A DNA stretch of 64,000 nt from Triops longicaudatus (taxonomy: Eukaryota; Arthropoda; Branchiopoda; Notostraca; Triopsidae): NCBI GenBank assembly GCA_022885665.1, contig JAGQDJ010000037.1:682001-746000 (forward strand), given 5' to 3'. The stretch's first letter is position 1; each line of letters begins with the position of its first letter. Below the pieces are notes generated by a model. That model was not told where the DNA came from and did no database searches. It was given only the letters and a program-made list of their open reading frames with translations. Position numbers and translations under genes: made by a program. This document shows positions 47,866-60,714 of the stretch, piece by piece.

Positions 47866-50800
47866 TTTCCAAAGGTTAAGGAGTTTAACTCGTTGACAGA
47901 AGTGGCCAAGCTTATAACTTCGTTACCCAAAAGTCGTACACCGCATTGCAATCGTACGGTTTATTCTTGTAGAGTGTCGATTTGGGTGTTTCTAATTTTC
48001 CATTGGTGAAAGAAGACTTATAAGAGGGGCTACAGTTTTCGATGGGTAAAAATGTGAGTGTTAAGGGTATTTACATGTCAAGTGACCATTCTTGTGCCGG
48101 AAAATCTGTCTTCATGGGTGTTCCTCATAAAAAGGTCTTGTTAAGTCCTGGGTGTCGTACTGTATCATGTTGTGTATAATATTAGCGTGGTTATGGATGA
48201 TCCATTTTTAGGGTACAGGGGTACGTAGAGTGGTGGTTTTGCTTAGACTTCCTTTTGTGTCTACAACTATTAGTTTTTGTCTTTCTATCGCGTGATCAGG
48301 AAATAAACTTTCCCGCGCTAGACTTCGGTATAAAAGTGGCCGTGGGTGGGGTATTTGATAAATTTTTTCTTCTAGCTTTAGTAGCCTACTTCTTTTTATT
48401 ATTAAACGCAATAATTAAGTAAACATGCTCTTAAAGCACGCCGGGGGAGAAGTTAGGGCGCGGAATCGTCCAAAATTTATGTCGTCAGTGCGGTTTATAA
48501 CGTTGTTTACACGTAATAGTAGGCATTGAAAGTTTTCCGTTGGCTAAAACACCGAATTAGAGCGTTGAGCACACAACACAATAGCCAATGTTGCGAGGAA
48601 ACGCAAGTCTTGTGCTGCGAAATTTTGCGTAAACTCTGGCATGCAAGAAAGTGTATCGAAATAGGTTAAAATTTTTGAAGTGTTCTAACCAAGAACCTGG
48701 TAGCCCTTGAAAAGTGGGGGAAAAGACTGCGACTGGAGTTTTCAAAAGACAAAACTGAACGCATCCATTGTTCCCGAAGACGGTCACAGTTTTACCGCAA
48801 TAGGCGAAAGCCTACGCGGTCAGTCAATAAAAAAATGTTCTAACTTAGATATAATTTTATTTATTTATTTATTTTGAGATTAATAAAAAATATTAATTTT
48901 ATCTTGCTTAGATTTTCCAACTTAATTTTTTGCCCAAACAATGGTGTTAAATGTGCTGCAAATTATACAACTTTCTGTAACTAAAACTTGCTTTATATCG
49001 AATGTACTGCAGTTACTACTCAAATTTCTGTTCTCGTGAAATAATTTTCGTGAAGGTGAAGAACAGCGATATTTACAGCCTGTAAGAACAAAAGCGTAGT
49101 TAGACTATTACTTCTTTTTATGAAGAGAACTAAGGATCCGTGAACTGCTTAAGATCGTGAACAGATTATGGGAAAAAAAGAGGTTCGATGTTGGGTTGGG
49201 TCAGAGAAAATTACGTTTTATACTCGTTATTAAACTAATCATTGGGCTATACTATGCTTCGCTGTGCTCCCCATGTCGTCTGAATATGCCATAAAACCAG
49301 TGTTTACCCCCAATACGCAAGGAAATGTAGGGTTTCTACCTCCTTTATAGAGGGAACTTTACATTCTTAGGGTGAACGTAAGGGTTTCTAGTATTTAACC
49401 CACATTGCTCGTCGGAGTTCTGGATGTGCTCTAAGCAGACTGAGGTTTGATGTTGTCTTTGATTTAGGAAAACCTGTCACTACAATAAGGATTTATATGG
49501 TGAACATAAGACGATGGTAAACTCCAACCAAAGGGACGTGAACGTAAATATCTAGTTAGCAATTTTAGGATCTAGGGGTGGGTGGTTGCTAGGGGGGTTT
49601 CGCACGCAATGCGTTCTAATGCGTTCAAGGTATCGTAAACCGGCACCAAATGCGCGTGTTTGCTTTGTATGCGTCAAGGAAGATTTGTCGTTTTCTTTAT
49701 CCGTAAGGCTCCTGCGAAAAAAAGTGGAGGAAAAAATAACATATTTTTTCTTTCGTCTCCTAATCTTTACTAGCACGTAATGAGCGTCTTACAGTAATTA
49801 GATTTATCCTCCCCAGTCTTTTCTTAATCATGGAACCACGCAACTCGTCCACTCCGTGCACTATGATGTCAAAGCCTTAAGCTTGCTCCAAATATTAACA
49901 TCAATTTAACGTTGCTTACTCAGGTTACAAGTTATAACTAACAACCGCCGTGTGTCTTTATAGCAGATATGGGTAAAGTCAAGGAGAATTAAAGTCAGTT
50001 CAAGTCCATTTCAAGAACATTGTCTTCAGTTCATTTTATTTTTGGAATGTCAAAATGCAAATAATTGTATTATTATTATCATTATTATTAAAGTCAATTC
50101 AAGTCAATTCGTTCCTGGCTTTTTCCCGTCAAGTCATATTCACTTCGAAGCTAATAAAGTACAACAAGAAATTCAGTGAATTTAATTTGCCCAGGTCAGC
50201 GTTTTAGAATATTTAGTTGGTAGCATCACAGTGTTGTGACAGTTTAGGGTTTGTCCATAAGCTTTTGAAAGCACCCAGCTTTATATTCGTCATCTCATTA
50301 GTCGAATTTCAATTAATCATCTAAGATTTCTGATCATGTTCTATATTTAACTTTATGAAGGCAAGCAGGACTGGTATCATAAATCATTGAATGAAATTCC
50401 TGGCAAGCCAAAAGTAATTTTGTGGTCTCGGAGACAGCCATATCGAAGACAGATTCTCAGATTTTTCTTCAGTTTTTGTTAGGTTTCGAGATTCTTAAAA
50501 GTAATTAACCGTAACTAGCGGACATTTATTTTTCAGTCTTTTTTGTGCTTTGACGCTTGGCCATTCTAGGATTACATTTTTAAGGATTGTTTCTCCGCGC
50601 AAAACTTTAGAATTCCGGCAAAATCACGAAGCTTTGACTGACGCGTGAATCTACGCTATCGTTGCTTTTATGAAAATCTCGTTGTCTCTACGTACCTGGT
50701 TAAGCTACTCCCACATTTTGTTGAAGAATTTAGTCCTGAAAATTCAGCTACTTCTCTATTTTTTATATTTTTAATTCTATTCTCCTGCATTTGGTGCAAA

Positions 50801-51960
50801 ATAAAAACTAATTGTACCGTTTACCCAGAATCTAATTATTAATTCACTGTATGTTGAGTAGTATTCTGTTGAACTGTATCGAAAATGTCCACGAACTTTC
50901 TGAGTAGTGCACCTCGCCGCTTATATAAAAATCACTTGTAAGACATTGACCCTTCTAGGATAAAAACGTTATGTTCAAAGAAGCACCATCGCAAATAAGA
51001 AATCAGTTAAAGCTCATGTATTTTTCACTGCTTCCTGAACGGACCTTAAGTCCAAATGATAGAACTCGTCACTGCACTGTACTGTACATGTACAAGCAAA
51101 AGGAAGCGGTTTTACGCTGGGAAATGGGAATTTCATATTTCATGAGTCCAATGCGAGCGTGTATAGTAAACAAGAAAGGAAGCACACCTGTTCGCTAGTT
51201 CCCGGTATAGCCGCATACCGGCTCTCCACTATGTACTTTAATCTGTCAATTTTTTTATTAGGACATAAAAGGGGCTTACGGTATTGCTGGGTAACCAGTG
51301 GTCTCTTACGAGCCTGAAAGCTAGCATCCATCAAGTCTCTTCAAGCCTGCTTGAAGCTAAAATCAAAAACGTACCTCGAGAGCCTTCAAAGGCTAGCACA
51401 ATATCGCTAATGGGAAGGAGAGACCCCTGGGGAACCAGAGAGGAATGTTAGTGTCGAGACAGTCACAATAATACCCAGAGTTCCCACCCCCCGAGTCCGC
51501 TCGCCCCACCCCAACCTTTTCTTTATGATATATCGAGTTCGTAATGCCGCAGCAATACCAGTTGTTGCCCGTACGCAAGGGGGCTATTAATCTTGCGCTG
51601 CCAGTATAACTCAACTTCTCGTGAACCGATATGTTCGCTGTCGTCAACTGGGAATGCCGCAAAAGAGATAGAGAAGGCCTGTCGAGTCGCTTTTGCATTC
51701 TGCCGCCAGAGCGCGCATACCAAGTAGTCGGACCGTTTCAGAGGAGTCGTTTGCTTTCCAGAGCTGAAAGAAATGTTTTGTGATCCTTTGTCGCTGGAAT
51801 GGAAGGAATTGGCCAATCGCTCAACTGCTTCTCATTTTTAAGGTTCATTTCAAGATTTATGGCCCAAAGAGAAGAACCAAGCAGGCTTATTATTGGGGCT
51901 CTCCCCTTTGCCGGAGAAGATCTATGCTGCGGTTACAGAACACGCTCTACTACAGAACGA

Positions 51961-52014
51961 ATTGCGTCTAATATTAAGTTCTAATATTATATTGCGTCTA
52001 ATATTACGTTCCAG
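51961..52014 (+). repeat. 30-bp tandem repeat, about two copies
   Basis: ATTGCGTCTAATATTAAGTT at 51961 recurs with one change at 51991. Confidence 0.85.
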
Positions 52015-52188
52015 TAGGTCGTACGATTAAAATGTTGGGATTCAAGAACTGCACGTCATTATATTAAGATAATATATTACATTTTGTTGGACAGGTGAAC
52101 TAGAGAATCGTTAACAGTATTAAGTGCTATATTAATTCAGATGTAGCCTTGGAGTTGCACAATTTATTTAGAAAAAAGAAGTGAAGTA

Positions 52189-52215
52189 CAGTAGATTGTC
52201 GTTATAATGAACAAT
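52189..52215 (+). mobile_element. Isolated MITE end of the pogo/Tigger-like family
   Basis: CAGTAGATTGTCGTTATAAT and the following GAAC match the left terminus of the MITEs at 9975, 35440 and 54565, with TA before it. I could not place a matching right end, so the copy is truncated or diverged. Confidence 0.45.
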
Positions 52216-54564
52216 AAAAAGTACCAGATTAATTTCATTTTTACCTTAAAATTTAAAATAAAAATAAAAAAAGACCTACAGCTCCAGCTTGTCCGATAGC
52301 CTTGTTTCCCCATAATTAAAAAAGTAGCAAAAATCAGCTAAAGTTAGCAAATTTAGTAAAGCTTTCTTAAGGAACGACAGACAGTTGTAATAAATATTTT
52401 TGTCAGCAACATTACTGTCAAAACGGTTTGATTTTGGATTTTTTCTGCAGTATGTCCGAAAATTTCTCATGTTATTGTCACAAATGGAGTTTGAGTACAG
52501 TACACAGGGCCTTAAAAGTATATTTAACTTCTATATTTTCAAGGTAGCATTGATCTGTGCTTAATTTTCATTTACTTTTATTTCTAATAGTTTCTTAGAA
52601 GTCCATAAATATATTCCGACCTAGGTAATGAATGTTAATTTAAGGTAATGAATGGTCGTTCACAAGCGTTTTTAAATTACAATATTGTTGAACTTTTCAT
52701 TTGGCAGCGTTTAATAAATACCTAGGGATACTTGAAAGATCGGAAGGTACCCTAGAATTTACCTCTTTTTAGATACAAGAACAGGATTTACCTTTGAAGG
52801 GAAGAACTGGAGATACGGACAATAATTCCGACAATCATTTATTTAAAAAAAAATTCAATGTTGTAAGGGCAGAAATCTCTGTGTATTACGTGTAATAGGT
52901 AGAAACAAGCGTAGGGTACGGAAAAGGAACTTCGGAATTTGCCGGGGGAGTGAAGTCAAGTAGCAGCACTTTCTTCCGCGCGCGTGCTAATGCTGCGTTT
53001 GTCGGACGGAGAGGGAAAGGAAGGCGACTTGCTCCCCAAGTACAACGTGTCAGTTCAGTCAGTCGTACCTTGTAATCAGTCGATGTAGGAACGCTCGCGG
53101 GTACTCGGCTAGCCGAAGTCTGTACCTGCGTAGGATTACTTTACCATCTGAAATATTTATGTGCCAATTGCTGCCGTGTCTGTGCTTTGAGCTTCTCCAG
53201 CATTCAAGTTGTTAAACCAAATAGTGTGAAAACAAACTTTAATACTTGGTTCGTTTCCTCGGCTTCTCGATTCTCTTTGGTTATTAAGACTTGACCCTGA
53301 AGATATACTGGAAAATACGTTCAGGGAGCGAATTACGGCAACAGTACTAAACCTCTGAAAGCTTTCATCAGCAAAGCAAAACACGTTAAGTTAGCAATGC
53401 AGTTGTATCTGTTAGTGTCGACATGGTTAATGTTGGATATTACTGTCGCTACGAAAGTCTGGCGCAACAAAGATTCTCGTCGAAATGGAGGTACAATCCA
53501 ATTTTAGGTCATTTTTTCGTCCTCCACTAACCTTTTTTATCCACGTGTTCTTCTGTCTACTTTTTAATACCTTTCTTAGGATGTGACATGGTGGGTGGGG
53601 GGGGGGGGGCAAACGAGAATTCACTGTATTTTTTCTTCGCGTTTCGTTTGCACGGCTTCCTTTTTCAGTGTACTCAGGGACCGCCCCTATTACGTTCTTT
53701 TTTGGGGTGTAAAGCAGAGAAATAGAGGGAGGGTAAGACGTCGACAAGAGTTGGAAATCTTCAAAAAGGCCCCAAGGATGAATCACATCACCTGCAAATT
53801 AGGTTTCACGCATTACAAAAATTTCAGGACATTTTTTTGTTTCTCAGAGTGCTTGCCGCACTTGCTCTTCGCCTTCTGTGGAGATGTTTCTCTGCTTGCT
53901 TCTCTTACCTTGCCTCGGGGTCCAATTATGCACTTTTCGACAAGAAGTTCTTGAATGAGAGAAAGGAGGAAAAAAACAGTCGCACACTTGACACAAGAAA
54001 AAATTCTTTGTGTCTTTCTTTCAAACGACTGCCGACGTTTTGGGAGCGTTTTTCGTCGAACACTTCTGTCTCGCTTTCTTTTCAACCGGGGGCGTGCAAA
54101 TTTCATAGTGTTCTTCAGACAAATGTGAGACCTGTCTCTCTTATTTCTTTGGTAAAAATGTGTTGAATTTTTAAATTTGGGAGAAAATGTTTGTCTTTTT
54201 CCTTTCGATTTTTTCTCATTGAAGCTTAAAACGTAAATTCAGGAAGATCAACCCTAATTTGGGGATAAGGCCAATAGGGGCTGCAGCGAGATTCGTGTTG
54301 TGTTTGTGTAGGATGATATCCAAAACTTACTCCACGAAGCCTTTCGTAACAGTTAAATGCGAAAGCTGCAGCAATTACATGTAGAATCCATCTGCGGACG
54401 TGCATGGGTAACGCTGGCATCATGCAGATTAAATGAGCTAGTTAAAATTAAACGAAGCACAGAATGCCTAGAAGTGTCAGGGATGCTTCGAAGCATAAAA
54501 GAGATGTAAAATTAGTTTGGAGAGAAAATCGAATTCACAATTCCAATAATGTATTAAGAAACTA
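52216..54564. other. Non-coding DNA with a GC-richer, initiator-rich patch
   Basis: At 52970-53110 the DNA turns GC-rich and carries four TCAGT initiator-like pentamers at 53050-53080. A G13 run lies at 53597-53609. Open frames on both strands at 53427-54166 show no domain. Confidence 0.4.
53050..53080 (+). promoter_or_regulatory. Cluster of arthropod initiator-like TCAGT motifs
   Basis: TCAGT occurs at 53050, 53055, 53059 and 53076 inside a GC-richer patch. TCAGT is the arthropod Inr core. No TATA box or good downstream element was found, so a promoter here (for an alternative or neighbouring transcript) is only a possibility. Confidence 0.25.
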
Positions 54565-54753
54565 AAATAGAATCTCGTTATAAAAAATTCACTTATAACA
54601 TTAAGCTATAGTATAAGAGTTTTTAATATTCCAAGATATCTGTATAAATAATCGTCCGAAATAACGAATTTGGGGCACGCTAATAATTTTCTAATAATTT
54701 CTTAATAATATCAATAATGTTCTCAGTAGGTTCATTACAACGAGCTTGTAAAA
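54565..54753. mobile_element. MITE, pogo/Tigger-like (copy 3)
   Basis: 189 bp, from AAATAGAATCTCGTTATAA to ACAACGAGCTTGTAAAA, with TA at both flanks (54563-54564 and 54754-54755). Termini are more diverged than in copy 1. AT-rich interior, no coding capacity. Confidence 0.6.
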
Positions 54754-56262
54754 TACATAAATGTACTTATGAACAGAAGTAATAGTAAATAAAAACTGCT
54801 AATGAAGATGAACAGAATTTTCTTTCTTTATTTTAACAAAGGCTGAATTGCAATAGAGAAGATAGGAAAATTAAACCCAAAAAGGGGGTGGTTAAAAGAA
54901 ACAGTATATAAAGCGTCATAGTAGCAATCTGCACGCACTCGTCGAGTGATAAGTTGCAAGTTGTCATGGAAGTGAATTGTGTATAACCTGGATTTAGTTT
55001 TTCGAGGCCCAGGGTTCGGAAGCCTGGCTGATATACATGTCAGATTGTCAGTTCATTCTCGGTTCCATATGACTTTGGTGGAATGGTTATGGCATAAACT
55101 TGCGGGAACTTCCTCGATTCGTGTTCGATGCGCTATGAATTCTCTAGTCCACCAAGTGGAAAGACACAGTACGCGGGGCATTTTTTGTGTTACCTGGAAG
55201 TGAAACCTATTGTTGCGTGCCAAAGTTGGGACGGAACTGAGAAATAAAAAGTTTCCGAGGGTTTCATGTATATGTTATCATGTTGTACGCAACCGTGAAT
55301 TTCTTTCTTTCATACGACATGGCATTTGGTGTGGATTTAAAAGCATTTTTAAAGGAAAATAATTAGTCAAGGTATAATAGGCTAAGAGTCAAAGTAATAT
55401 TGAAACTGTTATGCAACTTTAAGCTAAAATTTTGTTGACAACATAGTTAAAGAGCTTCAAGGACTTGAATCCATAAGTAATCAGTTTATCGATTGAAGGT
55501 GACTGAGGGTAATTTCCTTTCCCTGTACCGAAACGCTGTAAGATATGTGTGATTTAGGTGTCGTAAGACGTCGTAAGTCATGGGACACGTTTCAGTTAGG
55601 GAAGGATTTTCTCGCGTTCAATTTTGCAAGGATGAAATTTGGGTAGCAGCAAGACCCCGAAACGCATTCAGCTGTTGCGAAAGCACATGAGGATGCTGCG
55701 GAAGCTCTAAATCTTCTTGTGAGCTTCCCCTCTCCACCTTTGCTAGTTTATAAGCTTACTTGTAGTAATCTCGTCAATGGGCGCAAGATCTTGTCAAGCT
55801 CCCTGACCAAACCGAGCGACAGAAGTTTAGTTTTGTTCCATAAACTGCATTATGTATGCGTTTCGAACTCGAAAGGGATTTGGAGCTTACAGCTTTGTAA
55901 AAAATAGAAAGTAATAACGCAATTTTCTTAGAAAAATAAAAAATTCAAAGGAGAAGATTATATATTTTCGGGTACTTTACTTGTGCATAAAGAACGATTT
56001 AATAGCTTATTTTCAGGGTTGATTGCAGAAACAATTAATTCCGAATATTCCAAGTAATGTAACAATAATGCAGGTATTTTATATACACGTGTTTCAATGC
56101 GCTGTTTCGAGTAGTAAACCAACAGAAATGGCTTGTTTCGTGAGTTTACGCTGTTCTTTTATTTTTGTATTAGTTTTCTACTTATGAAGCCCACTTTTAC
56201 TTTTTCGTCGTATTTTTTCTCTAGACACTTGTTTGATTTTTTATTTTATTGTCGTCAAGATT
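54754..56262. other. Non-coding DNA, nothing recognised
   Basis: AT-rich with scattered short open frames; no domain, RNA gene or repeat beyond simple runs was seen. Confidence 0.5.
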
Positions 56263-56443
56263 TTTTTTATTACTTTCATCGGCGTGAGCTTTGCTCGTTG
56301 CCGTACATCGTTTCACTTTAATAGTTGTTGATGTAACAATTAAAACAATGACAATTATATACATTATGTCACATAATAGTAGGCTTATTATGGACTTTCG
56401 TTCGGTAATTTACAGCACTTATATACATTTAACTTGACTTGTT
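56263..56443 (-). mobile_element. LINE 3' tail, copy 3, with target-site duplication
   Basis: The reverse complement matches the 3' untranslated tail of copies 1 and 2, from AAATGTATATAAGTGCTG to the A-rich end after GATGAAAG. It is only 181 bp, a severe 5' truncation. GTCAAGATT lies on both sides (56254-56262 and 56444-56452), as expected for target-primed reverse transcription. The T-run at its low-coordinate end is the poly(A) tail on the minus strand. Confidence 0.8.
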
Positions 56444-56452
56444 GTCAAGATT

Positions 56453-59400
56453 AGTTTAAATTTTATTTTCGAGTATTTTTTTTCAAAGAATACCATGGAT
56501 CTGGTACAAATCGAAGCGTTTCTTCATAAAGATCTTAATTACGCCCAAAACTATTGGGTTACGTCATTATTAAGAACATGAACATGCTAGGAAAGTGGTC
56601 ATTTTCTCATTGTTCCATAATGTCAGCCTTTTGCATCGCTAACCTTTATCGAAGCATTCACTATTACCGAAAAGTCAAATGCTACATGTCAATAATTCCC
56701 TCGCATTTGTGGCTCACTGTCTGGCGACTGCCTAACACAAAAAGATTTAGTATTATTGTTAAGTAACTCAGAAAAAAATAGCGGTGGACGTCATGTTAAA
56801 CTCCTGCAGTGTCACGCTCGATTAACTTGTTCCTAAGCTGGTAAGCAGCACTTAATTCGGAAAAACTTTCTTTTTTATCGTTATTTTTTTGCAACCCGAA
56901 ACTTCCATTAAAAATAAATGAAGAGAATCGTTCAGTGTTCCAGGCACGTCCGACCATTAACCAGAATTGGTCGTATTACTAAATTCTTTGAATATAGTGT
57001 GATTTGAGGTAAATTTGCATGACTTGGCATTTACTACGACGTATTTTCCGAGTTAACTCCTAGTAACGATTCTTGTAGCAAATTTTGAAGCTCCACTTAG
57101 CTTTGGCGTCTAACCTCAACTTGTCGATTTCTTGTCGTAAAAAGAAGGAAAATAGGATCCTATACTTCAAAGGTTGATTGGGGGCAAAAAAAAAAACATG
57201 AAAACTTCTTTTTCTGATCCGGCCGTTGAAATGCGTTATTGGACCCATTGTAGGTGAAAACCTTGAGTTGAACCCATCATAAACCTAGGCAACCGCGATT
57301 GCTATAGGGGTGGGATACTATAGGGTACGATCGTGACAAAGTGTTAGATGACGGTGTGAAAGTACGGAACGATCTAGCTAAAGAAAGAAAGTGCTGCACT
57401 AATCGCTGTGGTAGTAATAGAAGATGGTTCCGGTGTGTGCCATCCCTTCCAGCAGCACGTATCGTTGTCCTCGTTTTCCTTTTCTCTCCGCATTGCCCTC
57501 TTTTTTTTTTCTTTTTTTGAATATGGAAAGAAATTTCGTGAGCTCCAAAACTTTCTACAGTAATGGGGCTCTCAAGAGATGTCCTCTCTTTTGCCATGGC
57601 TATATTACGACACTACTAAGACGAGGGTGTACAGCTGGAGGTTTAACAGCTGCTCATTAATTCACGTACTTATAAACGTACTCGAGCCATGACCATTTTT
57701 TGTGTACACTGACTGAGTTCATTTATCGCAGAATTGGTCCATTTGTCAGTGAGCATTTGCCTGTTAACCCGAAACGAGCTGTTTGACGTTATCTGCCATT
57801 AGAAAAGTTAAATGTCACTTTTTGTCCACTGTTAATAGCTGCGGCAGTAACTTTGATTGCTATCTAGGGTGGGTAAAATAAATTTCGTGCGGTTAACCAA
57901 GTCAGGTACTTTACTCGAAATTTCTGTTACGGACAGACAGAAAAGAGAGATATTGCTCGCAAACTGGTAGAATTCGTTGGTGACGGAAGACATGTCGTGA
58001 CATCTTTCTCATGTGGAAACTTCTTCGTGTATAGCCCAATAATAATTCTGGAGATAAAGCTGGGGTTCACAGAGCCAAGTCTTACTTTTTTGGCTTTAAT
58101 AACTCCTTACTTTTTTAGAAGGGAGAGAGTGAAGAAGTCACAAGATCTATGAAGCTGCAGGGAATTCTCGTCGTCGGTCGTAGGTAATTAGGACCATCCA
58201 TTTCATAAAATAAGAGAGACTTATTGGTCGTTGGCATAAAAGGTTGGGGATAAGTTTTCCCTCGCTGTAATTAAAGGTGCGCATTCTTCATTTCTCCATC
58301 ATCGTGTCTCTTTTTGTGAACTTTTTTAAGTTGCGGGGATATGAAAGAGGATTGCTGGAAGTTGATTATGGGCTCGTTTTACGTGTGCCTTAATAAGATC
58401 ATCTGCCTAGGAAAATGGAAGAAAATTACGGGTTGAAAAAGATAAAAGTTGGCATAGAAAAAAGTGGTCTTGCCGAATGAAAATTGAGCGAGAAAAGGAC
58501 GAGCCAAAGTGGAATTTTTCTGACGAACTCAAGGACTGTTACACAACAATTTTCAACCTCCTCAAACACAAAGTGGCTCGTTTAGGGCCATTTGAGTTTG
58601 TTATGTTTGAAGAAATGCGGACCGAAAAGCTTTTGACTTTTTTCAGCCTTCCACCGAAATGGAAAGTAATACTCGTCAAGAAAGTAGATTGTAAAAATTA
58701 GCTTTTTCAAAACTTATTAAGTTTATTTTCTGCATTTAGTTAATCCAGTCCGTTTGGATCCTATTTTTTATTATTCGTACACCTAAAGTTTCTTTTATTA
58801 GTTTCACACATTCTCGTCAAAGTTACAGCTTTTCGTTCTATTAGCGTTCTTTGTTCAGCTTTAAGGAACAGGATTTTTTGCTCTTTCATAAAAACGGCTC
58901 GGATACGAGTCTTTCCAGTGTCCACGTGCTTCACCGCAACGATGGACGGTTTTATATCTGTGATGGCCTTCTAACTGCTTTCTGGGAAATATATGTAGGA
59001 TTGTGGTGAAGATTTAGTCGACTTGTTGTCTGTTTTTTTTTTGTGATCTTCTGAAGTACGCATTGGAAAGAAGAACCGAAAAAGTAGTAAGTCGAAAAGG
59101 AAAAACAGCGGATCCTGGGAGTCGACCGAGTTTCTGTATCAGATTTCTGTGCTTGTTAAGGCAATCGCCGTAAGCCGAAAAAGCCTTGGGAGAAATAGTT
59201 TTGCCGATTTGAAGTATCTTACGCTTTTGCAAGCCGTGGGCAAACGTTCGAAAAACTTTCCCAGGCAAAGGCGATCGATGTGCACTTGAATTTCGGATCA
59301 TTTTGGCTCCCTTTGTTGAAGTAATTTCTTCGTGAGAAAAGGGAGAAACCACAGCGCCCAAAGTTGGTGTTGCTGGCTACACGGTGGTAGAAAATCGTTA

Positions 59401-60164
59401 GGCGATTGCTATATCAAGCAAGTTGAAAGTACAGTGCAGAGGGTAAAGTTTGTGTGCAGTTTTAGGTTTTCTGATTTGCGGGAGAAACTTGGGGAATTTT
59501 GCGGAGGACGGAGAAGAAGTAGGAAGAAACCCTGGGGGGATTTTGGAACGTTTGCTCATGTATTGTAAGCTAATTAAGCGAACATGGGAAGAAAGTTGGT
59601 GTAAAGGGCACGTGATTGCTTCTACCTTGTCGATTAATGCTGGATAAACAAGTTTCGAGGACTGTTTGAACGAAACATTGAAACCCGAATTCTACTTTTA
59701 ATGTGTAGTGTTTCACATTTTCTCGGGAATTTCTTTGTAATTAATTGACCACATTCGGCATATACTTGAGTATAAGTAAACGTACTATATAGTACAAACC
59801 TGTAAAGACTACAATTTAAGAAATAGTAGAATTGTTGGTTATAAGGTTAAGAAATTCTTCGTTCGAAGTTTGAGTTATATATTATAAAAATGAAATATTT
59901 TCAAGCTTACACATTATCAGAAACTTATTGTAAAACAGTATCGCAATTCCAAAGGTCATCCAATTTTAGCAAAAAGCTTTCTTTGCATTGATACTGTTAC
60001 TCTATGTGTTGTGCTACACATGTTCAGAATCAAAATTTCATGAAAGGTATATTTTTATTTATTCAGCATTTATTAAAAATTTCCAAGACCAAGGTCTTCT
60101 ATATATAGTGTCACTCCACCCCGTTTTTTGTGTCTTAACGGAAACTATTAAATATTCTGTTGCA
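56453..60164. other. Non-coding DNA, nothing recognised
   Basis: Short open frames only. One at 58477-58701 is rich in charged residues and has a GTAATA after its last Lys, but it has no recognisable domain or convincing acceptor. Confidence 0.45.
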
Positions 60165-60714
60165 TTTTAGTTTATTCAGCGTTGTATTAATCGGTTTAAG
60201 ACAAAGCTTACATTGTTAATGCGCCATATTCCCCGTATTGACTTCCCAACCAAAGCTTACCTGTACAGAAAAAAAGCGGACGACCCGTACTGCAGCTGCC
60301 GCGATAGACCAAGACAAGAATTAGGCCACCTCTTTTTCCATTGCGAAAAACTCAACAAGCAAAGAGCGTTACTACTCAGATCCCTTGCCCACATCATACT
60401 CCATTTCAACATCCAAAATATTCTAACAAATCCCAAAGCCTTCCACGCTGTCAAAGATTTCGCTATGTCGGCAAAAGACCTTAAGTAACACCACACTCCT
60501 TTATACAGACAGCTCCTCTCCCCTTATAATCCCATTCAAGTCAAATGTATATAAGTGCTGTAAATTACCGAACGAGAGTCCATAATAAGCTTACTATTAT
60601 GTGACATAATGTATATATTTGTTATTGTTTTAACTGTTACATCAACAACTATTAAAGTGGAACGATGTACGGTAACGAGCAAAGCTCACGCCGATGAAAG
60701 AAATAAAAAAAATT
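60165..60714 (+). mobile_element. LINE 3' fragment, copy 2, with ORF2 C-terminus
   Basis: An open frame from 60171 to 60488 encodes the C-terminal region of a non-LTR retrotransposon ORF2. It contains a Cys/His cluster (DPYCSCRDRPRQELGHLFFH followed by Cys), the kind of zinc-finger-like end seen in jockey/I-type LINEs. The 3' tail then matches copies 1 and 3 and ends in an A-rich run. It is 5' truncated, without reverse transcriptase or endonuclease, and so cannot move by itself. Confidence 0.8.

Larger units (their letters stand above)
47203..52188. other. 3' flank or continuing intron, no exon recognised
   Basis: If exon 8 is terminal, the 3' UTR starts here. Possible poly(A) signals are a variant AATATA at 47408 and AATAAA at 48302 and 48827. 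It also holds an E-box/X-box composite (47847-47865), an AAGTCAA-rich stretch (49978-50140) and a two-copy 30-bp tandem at 51961-52014. Intron 7 could equally extend through all of this. Confidence 0.45.

Noticed and set aside
53583..54166. Overlapping open frames on both strands downstream of the gene
   Set aside because: Frames are Ser/Phe/Arg-rich without motifs and overlap on opposite strands.
58477..58701. Charged 74-codon open frame with a possible donor
   Set aside because: No convincing acceptor, phase does not link it to exon 7, and no family is recognised.
59450..59535. Possible downstream CUB-gene exon after GTGTGCAG
   Set aside because: It can be read in phase 1 to a weak GTAGGA donor, but the residues show no LDLa, CUB or membrane feature.
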